Source: Ornithodoros turicata
Lineage: Eukaryota > Arthropoda > Arachnida > Ixodida > Argasidae
Assembly (NCBI RefSeq): GCF_037126465.1
Contig: NC_088201.1
Coordinates: forward strand, 194,440,403-194,504,402
Length of the DNA: 64,000 nt
Direction of reading: 5' to 3'
Shown here: one piece after another, positions 21,717 through 28,399 of the stretch
How positions within the stretch are numbered: the first letter of the stretch is position 1
Layout: each line of letters begins with the position of its first letter
The notes under the pieces: model-generated
What the model was told of the DNA's origin: nothing
What the model saw: the letters and a program-made list of their open reading frames with translations, nothing else
Database searches by the model: none
Made by a program: the position numbers and the translations under genes

Positions 21717-22023
21717 TTCCCCCAAAATAATTCCCGTGTACACGGGACCCCTTTTCCAACGAGGGGGCGGTGTGTTGAGCAACATATCCAAGTTTATCGT
21801 TCCCATCTGGCAGCAAATAAAACCGATCGCCAAGAGAACGTTGAAGCGCTTGGCGCGGAATTTGGCAGATGGCGAAGGAATATCGCGCGCAGTAAAAAAG
21901 ACGGCCATAGCAACGGGGAGAGACGTGCTGGATTCCATGGAGGGCAATGGGAAGAAACGCCGCAAAGGACAACAAAAGGCGCCGACACACGACGCACCTG
22001 CAGATATCTTTGGTACGCCGTGA
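21706..22023 (+). CDS. Basic pX/pVI-like virion protein
   Basis: 105 residues. The N-terminus has VYTGPLFQRGGGVLSNISKF, an aromatic-glycine QRGGG segment followed by an amphipathic helix. Next come a basic middle (KPIAKRTLKRLARNL) and a Lys/Arg patch (GKKRRKGQQK). Polintons and adintoviruses encode a protein of this shape between penton and hexon. It is compared with adenovirus core or membrane-lytic small proteins, a role I infer only. The start overlaps the penton stop by 11 nt. Confidence 0.75.
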   Translation: MYRNSPKIIPVYTGPLFQRGGGVLSNISKFIVPIWQQIKPIAKRTLKRLARNLADGEGISRAVKKTAIATGRDVLDSMEGNGKKRRKGQQKAPTHDAPADIFGTP

Positions 22024-22053
22024 AGGTCACACATCCGCTGCGCGCGCTCCGTC

Positions 22054-23343
22054 ATGACGTCAACGAAAGGAAAAATACAGACGCCGATCTGTCTAACGAG
22101 TGACGTGATGATATTCGAACCCCCTTCCATTCAATACGGCATGGAAGATACTTCGTACCAACTTTTTTATCCGGTCAACGGAGTAAATAATTCCGTGATC
22201 GAGGTTTGTATTCAGAATTTGCAAAGGGCACACTTGGATCTCTACGGCAGTTTCGTGTCTTTGACCGTGCGCATTGTTCGCGACGACGGGGAAGAAATGG
22301 ACGAGAAAGATGTCGTTTTCCCAATAAACCACCTGTTGAGCGGCATGTTTAAGACGGCCACCGTTTATGCGAACAACAAACTCGTCAGTTCCAACGAGTT
22401 GTACGCCTACAGGAGTATTTTGGACGTCGTGCTTCATTCCACGCCCGCGGCTCAAGAAACAGTGCACGCGGCTGGACTCTATATCGAGGACGACGAACAT
22501 TTAAAGGACGATTACGACGTCTCGTCTCGCGGTCCGAAACAACGTTACGAAGCGACGAAGGGTGGAAAATACTTTAACCTGGTCGGACAGATCAATACCG
22601 ACCTGTTTCAACAGCCGCGCCTGATGGTACCTGCCGTCGAAATTCGCGTCGTTTTCCTGTTAAACAACGACGAATTTAAACTCGTATCGGTCCCCAAAGA
22701 CAAGAAAACGTACAATTACGAGGTGGACATTAAAGAAATGACGTTACACTTGAAAAAGGTGACACTGGCACCTTCCCTGTTTTCGGAATACGAGCGGCGG
22801 CTTCAGACCACGCCGGCCATCTACGTGTTACGCGGATTGGAAACCAAGGTGCGGAGCTTGAGTGCCGGGAGCTTGGACGCTCACTTTGAAAACGTTTACC
22901 CCGAAAGGGTGCCTTCCAAATTATGCGTCGCCCTGCTCGCCACGTCCGACTTTCTCGGCGACATCCAATCGAACCCCTACAAATTCCGTCATTACGACCT
23001 GTCTCATTCGATGCTCTCCGTGGACGGTCAGCAAGTGCGAGCCGAGTACGACTTTCAGAACGACCTCGTCAAAATTCCCTACTTTAACTTCTTGCAAGAA
23101 CTGGGAGAGAAACATTTCAAGTATAGCTACGAGCGATTTAAAACGAACGGGTTCCTTCTCTACTTTAACTTGGACGTGGACAAGTGTTCTTCTCCTTCGC
23201 ATTTGAACGAGTGGCGAAAAGGAAACGTTCGCCTGCAATTACGCTTCGCTAAAGCCCTTCCACACGCGGTCACCGTCCTCTTGATTTCCGAGTGTCCCAA
23301 GCTCATGTACGTCGACAAGGACCGTACGGTCACCTTCCCATAA
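22054..23343 (+). CDS. Hexon-type major capsid protein (double jelly-roll)
   Basis: 429 residues, complete. Family signatures in order: EPPSIQYGMEDTSYQLFYPV near the N-terminus; VFPINHLLSGMFKTATVYAN and SNELYAYRSILDVVL (first jelly-roll, about residues 87-130); FNLVGQINTDLFQQPRLMVP; a P.YPER-like VYPERVPSKLCVALL; NPYKFRHYDLSHSMLSVDG; and a C-terminal NVRLQLRFAKALPHAVTVLL. This is the Polinton major capsid protein, which in animal genomes is often annotated as F54H12.2-like. It forms the trimeric capsomers. The ATG sits in CGTCATGACGTCA, itself a CRE-like palindrome. The protease ORF follows 6 nt after the stop. Confidence 0.93.
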   Translation: MTSTKGKIQTPICLTSDVMIFEPPSIQYGMEDTSYQLFYPVNGVNNSVIEVCIQNLQRAHLDLYGSFVSLTVRIVRDDGEEMDEKDVVFPINHLLSGMFKTATVYANNKLVSSNELYAYRSILDVVLHSTPAAQETVHAAGLYIEDDEHLKDDYDVSSRGPKQRYEATKGGKYFNLVGQINTDLFQQPRLMVPAVEIRVVFLLNNDEFKLVSVPKDKKTYNYEVDIKEMTLHLKKVTLAPSLFSEYERRLQTTPAIYVLRGLETKVRSLSAGSLDAHFENVYPERVPSKLCVALLATSDFLGDIQSNPYKFRHYDLSHSMLSVDGQQVRAEYDFQNDLVKIPYFNFLQELGEKHFKYSYERFKTNGFLLYFNLDVDKCSSPSHLNEWRKGNVRLQLRFAKALPHAVTVLLISECPKLMYVDKDRTVTFP

Positions 23344-23349
23344 GAAAAG

Positions 23350-23790
23350 ATGTACGAGAGTGACAACTTGGAACTCGTGTCCCTGAACCCCCTCGCTTCC
23401 TCCATGCTGAGAGGCATTTGCGCTTCCGACGAAGCCTTCGTTTTACGCAAACCCGGCTATTTAATCATCAATACGGAAGAGCGAAGAAGGCGCGGGCAGC
23501 ACTGGGTGCTCTACCTGAAAAATTAGGACGGGTCTGCCGTGTTTTTCGACAGCTACGGACTTCCCCCCATCGAAGCAAACCTTCGAAAGACTTTACCTGT
23601 AGTGGACGAGTATAACGACAAGTGTATTCAATCACCCTTTTCGCCTTACTGCGGGCTTTTTTGTATCTACGTAGCCACGCGCATGTCGAAACGCTACAGC
23701 TTGAAAAGTTGTGTATCCATGTTTTCCTGTAACCTCGAAGAGAATGACGAAACAATAAAACGTCTCCTCGTGAGCGAACTCGTTTCGTAA
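23350..23790 (+). pseudogene. Adenain-type capsid maturation protease with in-frame TAG
   Basis: A cysteine protease of the adenain/Ulp1 clan that would process virion proteins. The histidine is in GQHWVLYL, the acidic residue in FFDSYG, and the nucleophile in SPYCGLFCIYVA, so the triad order is preserved. A TAG at 23524-23526 interrupts the frame between the His and Asp motifs. The reading frame on both sides is the same, so the break is a single nonsense codon unless it is read through. Total span is 147 codons, short but compatible with the family. An internal AATAAA at 23754-23759 may end the + strand transcripts. Confidence 0.85.
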
Positions 23791-23815
23791 AAAATAGACG
23801 ATTTATTTATTTATT
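23754..23815. terminator. Convergent poly(A) signals between the virion module and minus-strand genes
   Basis: The + strand has AATAAA at 23754-23759. The minus strand has overlapping AATAAATAAATAAA at about 23802-23815, immediately after the stop of the minus-strand 132-residue ORF. The spacing fits convergent transcription units. Confidence 0.65.
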
Positions 23816-24213
23816 CACGACATACACAAGACCCTTGCGAGACGATCTTCCAACGTGCTGACCCGACGCTCACCGCCGTCGTCGTCGCCGGTCTGCACCG
23901 TGACGTCGAGGGATGTGTGGAGAAGCCAGTAGCGACGGACGATAGGACGGTTGAAACCCGCGTTGATGAGACACGGGTCGACTGTCTCTCCTCGTCTATA
24001 CTTTTCCAGCAGCTCGAGCTTGTAATCTACGAAACGCTTCATTTTCTTTGCAATCTTCCCACTGACGGTGAACAGACGTAAGGGTATCGTCTTGAGAATC
24101 GAGCGAAAGTCTCCCTCGCAGCTATCGCCGTGAATATAATCGCGTAATCGCAGCAAGTCCCGATACATTCGCGTTTGCACAAAGGTGGCAAACCTCTGCT
24201 CGGGCGTCATCAT
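23815..24213 (-). CDS. 132-residue basic protein of unknown function
   Basis: Minus-strand frame from two adjacent ATGs at 24213/24210 to a stop at the poly(A) cluster. The composition is basic and helical (GKIAKKMKRFVDYKLELLEK) with an acidic-glycine stretch (TGDDDGGERR) before the C-terminus. An upstream CTCATTCCGTCTCAG (minus, ending at 24216) is a strong splice acceptor. This ORF may therefore be the last exon of a longer transcript coming from the zinc-module gene upstream, with which it would share the poly(A) site. No family is recognised. Confidence 0.55.
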   Translation of the reverse strand: MMTPEQRFATFVQTRMYRDLLRLRDYIHGDSCEGDFRSILKTIPLRLFTVSGKIAKKMKRFVDYKLELLEKYRRGETVDPCLINAGFNRPIVRRYWLLHTSLDVTVQTGDDDGGERRVSTLEDRLARVLCMS

Positions 24214-24263
24214 GACTGAGACGGAATGAGAGTAGACAACCTTTTTTTCTCGTTACACACGAA

Positions 24264-24960
24264 TTAGGCTCCAGCTTTGGTTTCGTAGCCGGGAAGGCAG
24301 CCCAAATACGGACGAAGGCTCGAGTCTAACCAATGGCTGGGGATTCTCGACCAGAGTCCACCGCAGCGACAGGTAGTCAGTTGATCGCCGATTCGCAAAA
24401 AGAAGGTCTTTGGAGGAGGCTTGAAGGTTAGGACCAGGGGTAGATCTCCCGTCAGTAGCCATTCGTAATCTGCAACGAAAGGAGTGTGAGAAACGCGTGT
24501 TTTTATATCTCAAACACACCCGTACAATCTTCTTCAGTCACAGAGTGACACTGATGGTCCATCTTCTCCATCTTCCTTCAATAGTCGAAGTCCTTCGCAA
24601 CGTACGTCGAACGGTACCGTCCGACAGCCGAGAAACGGGCGAATCAATCGGTCCGTCCAATGCTTTTGCTCTGGAAAAAAAATGTGAACGATTATAGAAC
24701 GTATTAAAAAAAATAACGAGGAAGCGTACCTTTGGACCACAATCCACCGCAATTGGTGCAGAAGAAGCGGGCCCTGCCAATCTCCCGAAATATGTGAGGC
24801 GGGAAAACACCGACTTCACGCGCAGCAAAAGTGTTGTACACTGGAAACGAAACTCTTCAAACATTTCGACGATGATGATGATGACGTCATGGGTATATTA
24901 CTTACGAGGATCTACCAAGCTGATCATGATGGAATGACGATCGACCATTCGCTTCGACAT
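24264..24960 (-). CDS. Spliced gene with two putative zinc-binding C..CGGLWS..HW..GC modules
   Basis: Four exons read by eye on the minus strand: 24960-24906, 24840-24730, 24670-24542 and 24469-24264. Introns of 65, 59 and 72 nt start GTAAGT, GTACGC and GTGACT and end in pyrimidine-rich CAG. The frame stays open throughout and gives about 166 residues. Residues about 46-71 contain C-x2-C-GGLWS, H59 and C71; residues about 132-156 contain C-x-C-GGLWS, H144 and C156. The distances second-Cys to His (10) and His to last Cys (12) are identical in both copies, so this is an internal duplication. No protein family is assigned. CGGL and the C/C/H/C order recall BIR domains, but the spacing differs. 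The third donor and the start Met are the least certain parts. TATAA directly abuts the ATG, so a later Met may be used. Confidence 0.6.
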
Positions 24961-24984
24961 TTATAGTAAAGCTTTGCCTCTCAC

Positions 24985-25258
24985 TCTCTATGACGTCATT
25001 GAACGTGTTTAAACATGTTAAGACGTGTTTGAACATGTTTGAACATGGGCGGCGAAGTCGCCCCTGGACACACTCGTTCCTCTCTCTTCCTCTTATGACG
25101 TCATTGAACGTGTCTGAACATGTTTGGACGTGTTTAGACACAGGCGACGAAGTCGTCCCTGGACACACTACTTCCTCTCTCTCTCTATGACGTCATTGAA
25201 CGTGTTTGAACATGTTTGAACGTGTTTGAACATGTTGTGACGTGTGTAGACACGAACC
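24985..25258. promoter_or_regulatory. Three repeats with TGACGTCA (CRE) palindromes
   Basis: Degenerate tandem repeats of about 92-105 bp. Each starts TATGACGTCATTGAACGTGT and continues with GAACATGTT-type motifs, with CRE cores at 24991-24998, 25096-25103 and 25188-25195. A fourth core lies in the first intron of the minus-strand gene (24882-24889). The block sits between the divergent zinc-module gene and the + strand three-exon gene. A shared enhancer responding to CREB/ATF/AP-1-like host factors is the natural reading. The TGTTTGAACATGTT half-palindromes may be further binding sites. Confidence 0.65.
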
Positions 25259-25287
25259 CCGCAATACGAAAAACGTCACGCAGTACA

Positions 25288-25362
25288 AATTAGATTGGTG
25301 GTTAGTGTGTCGCGCCCAGTGTAGAAGGATCCTGGGTTCGAATCCCACTCTGGAACGGTTAC
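25288..25362 (+). ncRNA. tRNA-like Pol III box sequence (SINE remnant or small RNA gene)
   Basis: GGTGGTTAGTGTGTCGCG resembles an A box and D-arm. GGGTTCGAATCCC near 25333 is a perfect B box and T-arm. The anticodon arm is not tRNA-like and there is no TTTT terminator close downstream, so this is not a functional tRNA. It is either a tRNA-derived SINE fragment or a Pol III promoter for a small RNA. Confidence 0.45.
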
Positions 25363-25500
25363 ACAGGATGTGACAGAGGGTCGTCTCTCTCTCTCTCTCT
25401 CCGTCTTTGTAGTCCTTGGACGTGTCTGGTCTCGAACCCCCTGTGTCTCCCCTCCTCCTCCTCCTCCTCGCACGATATTGGAGGAACAAAGGGCGGCATC
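25363..25500. repeat. CT-dinucleotide and CCT-trinucleotide microsatellites
   Basis: A (TC)n run near 25383-25402 and (CTC)n near 25450-25470, together with the tRNA-like box, form the leader region of the + strand gene. A further (TC)n run lies at about 26308-26330. Confidence 0.8.
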
Positions 25501-25582
25501 TTGTCACAGAAGCAAAGTGGCGGATTTACGTAATCGATGGATATGACGTGAATGGGGTTAGTGCGAGCGTGAGAACCCTGTA

Positions 25583-25590
25583 CTATAAGA
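25583..25590 (+). promoter_or_regulatory. TATA-like element before the three-exon gene
   Basis: CTATAAGA about 60 bp before the chosen ATG at 25647. An ATG at 25590 overlaps this element and would lie upstream of the predicted start of transcription, which favours 25647. Confidence 0.45.
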
Positions 25591-25646
25591 TGGTCATCCC
25601 CTGTACCCCCCTTGTCCACTATTCTCGAATCAAGAGTCCCGAGAAA

Positions 25647-26264
25647 ATGCTGCATACGTTCCAGACGATTTTGGACCTTCTGGTCCACATTCGTCCGCCG
25701 TTTGGTAAGTTTTTCTCTATCTCTTCTTGTTTAGAAGTAGTTATTTTCTAATACCTAACGTTCCTCTGTAGGTTTCACTGTGACACACATTGTGCAGCTA
25801 TTTTTCCAGCTGATCCCCGGTGCGGGGGGAGATGTGCCCCGCTTGGATATGGAGACGTTTTTGCAAGCGTTCGCCATCGTAGGCGAAGAAGACATTGAGA
25901 CGGCCACCACAGAAGTGCTCATGGCGTGCTACGGCAGGGAGTGGCGAGAAATCGCTGTGCAGCGGGGACTAGAGGGGGAGCTCTTTTTCAGAGTGCCCCG
26001 AAGCTTAGAGGAGCATACTTTACCGCTAGAAGGTACTGCTCCTTTAAGCTTCGGGGAAGCGGAGCACCTCCTCTACTCCCTGGTGCACCAGTGGAACAGA
26101 GCGAGTGCAGCGGGTTGGAGAGAACTCGCTGAACGCTGGATGGCGAGTCAACTACCGTGAGTGTTTTTCGATCGTGGTTTTTGTTCGTAGAATCCTTATT
26201 CTGGTTCTTTATTACTAGATTGGATCCCTGGGTTCTTATAGAAGACCATGAAGCACCCATGTAA
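25647..26264 (+). CDS. Three-exon small protein of unknown function
   Basis: Exons 25647-25704, 25772-26156 and 26219-26264. Intron 1 (67 nt) has G|GTAAGT and TTCCTCTGTAG; intron 2 (62 nt) has CC|GTGAGT and TTTATTACTAG. All junctions keep one frame, giving about 162 residues. AATAAA follows the stop by 12 nt at 26276-26281. A TATA-like element precedes it. The protein is rich in helix formers and aromatic residues, with LDLLVHIRPPF and HIVQLFFQLIP near the N-terminus and W-rich helices near the C-terminus (HQWNRASAAGWRELAERWM). No transmembrane or catalytic signature is clear and no family is recognised. Exon 2 contains a 20-25-bp hairpin (25996-26056), so coding sequence and RNA structure may be under joint constraint. 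Confidence 0.65.
25996..26056 (+). ncRNA. Long hairpin inside a coding exon (pre-miRNA-like)
   Basis: Arm 25996-26015 begins CCCCGAAGCTTA. Its complement is at 26037-26056, ending TAAGCTTCGGGG. All 20 positions pair, one as G-U. With one bulge the stem extends by about five more pairs, leaving a loop of about 10 nt. A 61-nt hairpin of this form is within pre-miRNA geometry, but processing is unproven. Confidence 0.45.
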
Positions 26265-26275
26265 ACACGTCAGCC

Positions 26276-26281
26276 AATAAA
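26276..26281 (+). terminator. Poly(A) signal of the three-exon gene
   Basis: AATAAA 12 nt after the predicted stop, followed by a (TC)n run. It supports the exon 3 assignment. Confidence 0.65.
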
Positions 26282-26370
26282 CGCATATCGTCTTTCGCAT
26301 CACGCGACTCTCTCTCTCTCTCTCTCTCTGCCCCAATACAATAGAAGAATAGGAAACCACAGATCCTGCG

Positions 26371-26378
26371 TATAAAAG
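26371..26378 (+). promoter_or_regulatory. TATA box of the hairpin-repeat locus
   Basis: TATAAAAG 28 bp after the (TC)n run and 35 bp before an ATG at 26406. This is a strong consensus with textbook spacing. Confidence 0.7.
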
Positions 26379-26405
26379 CGAGCGTGGGATAGACCGCAGT
26401 TAAAG

Positions 26406-27395
26406 ATGATGATGTCGACGATGTCACCACCACCACCACAACGTTCGGTCTGCTTGCGCCGGAGGTAAGTGCATTTGTATGTGTTTAGATCGATGTTTGA
26501 TTAATGCCTCCTTTTCTCTATTTGCTAGGTACACACAGGAGAATTATTTCAAATTGGGGGGAGGGACTTCATGCCTAACATGAGGTCCGATTAGGCTCCG
26601 CGAAGTTCAAAATTAGGGGGAGAATCGCCCGCATTATTCAAAATTGGGGAAGGACGTGAATTCATGGCAAACATGAATTCTGATTAGGCTTAATGGGGAA
26701 TTGGGGGGCGTCCCCCGCCCCAGTCAAAATTGGGAGGGACGAGAATTCATGTTCGACATGAATTCTGATTAGGCTTAATGGGGTATTGCGGTGTACCATC
26801 CGCACCACTCAAAATTGGGAATGGGTAAGATAATTCTGATTAGGCGTAATGGGAAGATTTGGGGGAACATTTTAATCTGGCCTTATTCAAAATTGAACTC
26901 CTTCTTTCATTTTTCGTTAGATTATTCCAAAACGGGGGGGAGAATTCGTGCATAACACGAATTTCATTAGAGACCATGTTGATTATACAAAATTAAGGAG
27001 TTCTTAAAGGGAGAATTATTTCAAATTGGGGTTAAATTAAAACCTTCTTTCATTTTTCGTTTGGTTGACATCGTCGACATCCTATGCGTTATTGCATTGG
27101 CGCGGTGTCCAAAGTACAGACGCCATCAGCGCAATGCGGGGAGGAGGAGACGGTCTGGTTCTACGACGGTTGATCAAAAACCCACGAGGGGCATCCATCC
27201 ATCCATCCATCCATCCATCCACGACACGAAGCGTTTCGTGGAGCAAAATGTAAGTTGACCGTCTCTGCTGTGAGAGCGTATTCTATGTATGACATTGTTT
27301 TTCAGGAACCAATAGCCGCTGTCGTCGCACATCATGCAGCACAGGAAATGCCGTCCAGCAACCTCCCCGTTAGGCCCAACTGCCTTCCTGTATAG
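26406..27395 (+). CDS. Possible spliced small basic protein, host transcript of the hairpin repeats
   Basis: The first exon 26406-26464 ends in a perfect donor GGAG|GTAAGT. Two outcomes are readable. A short intron 26465-26528 leads to a stop at 26581-26583, giving a 37-residue peptide. Alternatively, splicing to AAAGTACAG|A (exon 27120-27249), then across a clear 56-nt intron (27250-27305; AAT|GTAAGT...TTTTTCAG) to 27306-27395, keeps one frame of about 92 residues. The long form has Arg-rich patches (RRRR) and an IHPS repeat encoded by a CATC microsatellite (27190-27221). AATAAA at 27512-27517 ends the transcript. The long form would place the hairpin repeats (26541-27060) in an intron. The protein is unrecognised, and the locus may be mainly non-coding. 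Confidence 0.4.
26541..27060 (+). repeat. Degenerate ~85-bp repeats carrying stem-loops
   Basis: Units begin with CAAAATTGGGG-type sequence (about 26549, 26608, 26638, 26725, 26810, 26888, 26988). Four contain a 5-nt-loop hairpin followed by an ATTAG motif: 26566-26586, 26658-26680, 26743-26765 and 26942-26964. Stems are ACTTCATG/CATGAGGT, GAATTCATG/CATGAATTC twice, and GAATTCGTG/CACGAATTT. Two units have a second GC-rich hairpin (26703-26716; 26787-26804). Changes in one arm are matched in the other. A CCTTCTTTCATTTTTCGTT segment is repeated at about 26899 and 27041. Confidence 0.75.
27190..27221. repeat. (CATC)n microsatellite
   Basis: About seven tandem CATC units within the putative 27120-27249 exon. 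Length variation here would change the frame of the predicted protein. Confidence 0.9.
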
Positions 27396-27511
27396 CAGTA
27401 GGACACCTCCTTGTACAGCATTGGGAAAGGAAGACCGTGAGCGCCTTTGTGAATCGAGTGACCGTGGAACAAAGAGCAGGCATCTATCGACCAAGTCCTT
27501 TGTATGTATTC

Positions 27512-27517
27512 AATAAA
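27512..27517 (+). terminator. Poly(A) signal of the hairpin-repeat locus
   Basis: AATAAA about 117 nt after the predicted stop at 27395. It lies just beyond the 3' end of the convergent minus-strand ORF (stop at 27556). Confidence 0.55.
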
Positions 27518-27555
27518 GATGTTTCAGTGAAAGAACACGCAGAGTCTCGTCAAAG

Positions 27556-28014
27556 TTATTCGGTCTGTTTAATGCGTTGCATGTCAATAACCAAGCGGTA
27601 CTTCAATAAATCAGTGACAAAGTTGACGATGTAGACTGCTTGCAAATGTCGCTGCTTCCGCAGGGCGTGCTTAATATGAGCGATGGCACGAGCGAGAAGG
27701 TCCACGATGTCTGCAGCGATGTAGTTGAATTCTGCGTTGGCCAAGCTCACAAATTCGCTCATCAGTCCCAGGGGTCCGTCAGGAACCGTTATGCAGACGT
27801 TCTTGTAACGGGCGTAAATTCGACGCACCATCTCCTGCAGCGGCCCCGGCGAGATCTCTCCTATATTGCCAAAGCCTACCATGTCTATCACGTAGCGAAA
27901 AGCAGTGATGACGAGCTCGTTGCGGGGACTTTCGCCGTTGAAACATTCCTTCTCCACTTCTTCCCAAGAAGCGTGGGTACGGGAACAATTTTGTAAAGAG
28001 TGGTAGCTGAACAT
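27556..28014 (-). CDS. 152-residue protein driven from the right TIR, unknown function
   Basis: Minus-strand frame from the ATG at 28014. A GTG two codons upstream was rejected in favour of the ATG. The TATA box in the right TIR lies about 40 bp upstream. The protein is largely helical, with a possible N-terminal Cys/His segment (SYHSLQNCSRTH) and helices such as FVSLANAEFNYIAADIVDLL and AIAHIKHALRKQRH. No catalytic or membrane motif is visible and no family is recognised. By position it mirrors the 91-residue gene at the other end, so both may be expressed early from the paired TIR promoters. No canonical AATAAA follows the stop (GAATAAC is the nearest). Confidence 0.6.
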   Translation of the reverse strand: MFSYHSLQNCSRTHASWEEVEKECFNGESPRNELVITAFRYVIDMVGFGNIGEISPGPLQEMVRRIYARYKNVCITVPDGPLGLMSEFVSLANAEFNYIAADIVDLLARAIAHIKHALRKQRHLQAVYIVNFVTDLLKYRLVIDMQRIKQTE

Positions 28015-28052
28015 CTTCACGTAGTGATGACGCGAGCGCGGTGCGCGCTGCC

Positions 28053-28058
28053 TTTATA
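28053..28058 (-). promoter_or_regulatory. TATA box at the inner edge of the right TIR
   Basis: Minus-strand TATAAA, the mirror of 17617-17622. Predicted initiation near 28028 is 14 nt before the ATG of the 152-residue ORF. Confidence 0.7.
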
Positions 28059-28399
28059 GAGATAAACGCGCGCGCGCGCAAAGAACGGAGAATGAAAGCG
28101 AAACTGAAAAGCCACCCGTCGCCGCTAGGAGCGCGCGCGCGCGCGCGCAGCAGAGAGCCGAAACCGAAAACACCCGCGGCCGGCGCAGAGGGAGCTAGCA
28201 GCGCGCGCGCGCGCATCCATAGCGGCCGCTGCGCGTCGCCTCTCTCAGTTTCTCTCGGACCGTCGCGGAAGACGGACGTGCGCTCAGCGCGCTCGCTCAC
28301 TTTCTGGCTGGATCTCGTAGAGAGCAGACGTACGTGTGTGTTCTCCGCGCTCGCTCAGTTTCTGCCTGGAAGTTGCCGCGGGGGAAAAGGTGAGTGATT

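Noticed and set aside
24253..24519. Independent minus-strand gene starting after the TATAAAA at 24508-24502
   Set aside because: The frame opened by its ATG does not contain the duplicated zinc module. The acceptor at 24470 and frame continuity favour exon 4 of the upstream gene.
24538..24864. 108-residue minus-strand frame read through introns
   Set aside because: It crosses a consensus intron, and the alternative spliced frame reveals a repeated Cys-rich module. This frame is a shadow.
24264..24960. Assignment of the zinc modules as BIR (IAP) domains
   Set aside because: CGGL and the order of Cys/His are suggestive, but the His-to-Cys distance is 12 instead of 6, and the DDP.EH core is missing.
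25288..25362. Functional tRNA gene
   Set aside because: The anticodon arm does not fold properly and no T-run terminator is close.
23815..28014. PolB remnant among the right-half ORFs
   Set aside because: None of the ORFs shows DTDS, KxY or exonuclease motifs, and they are small, separately promoted and spliced.
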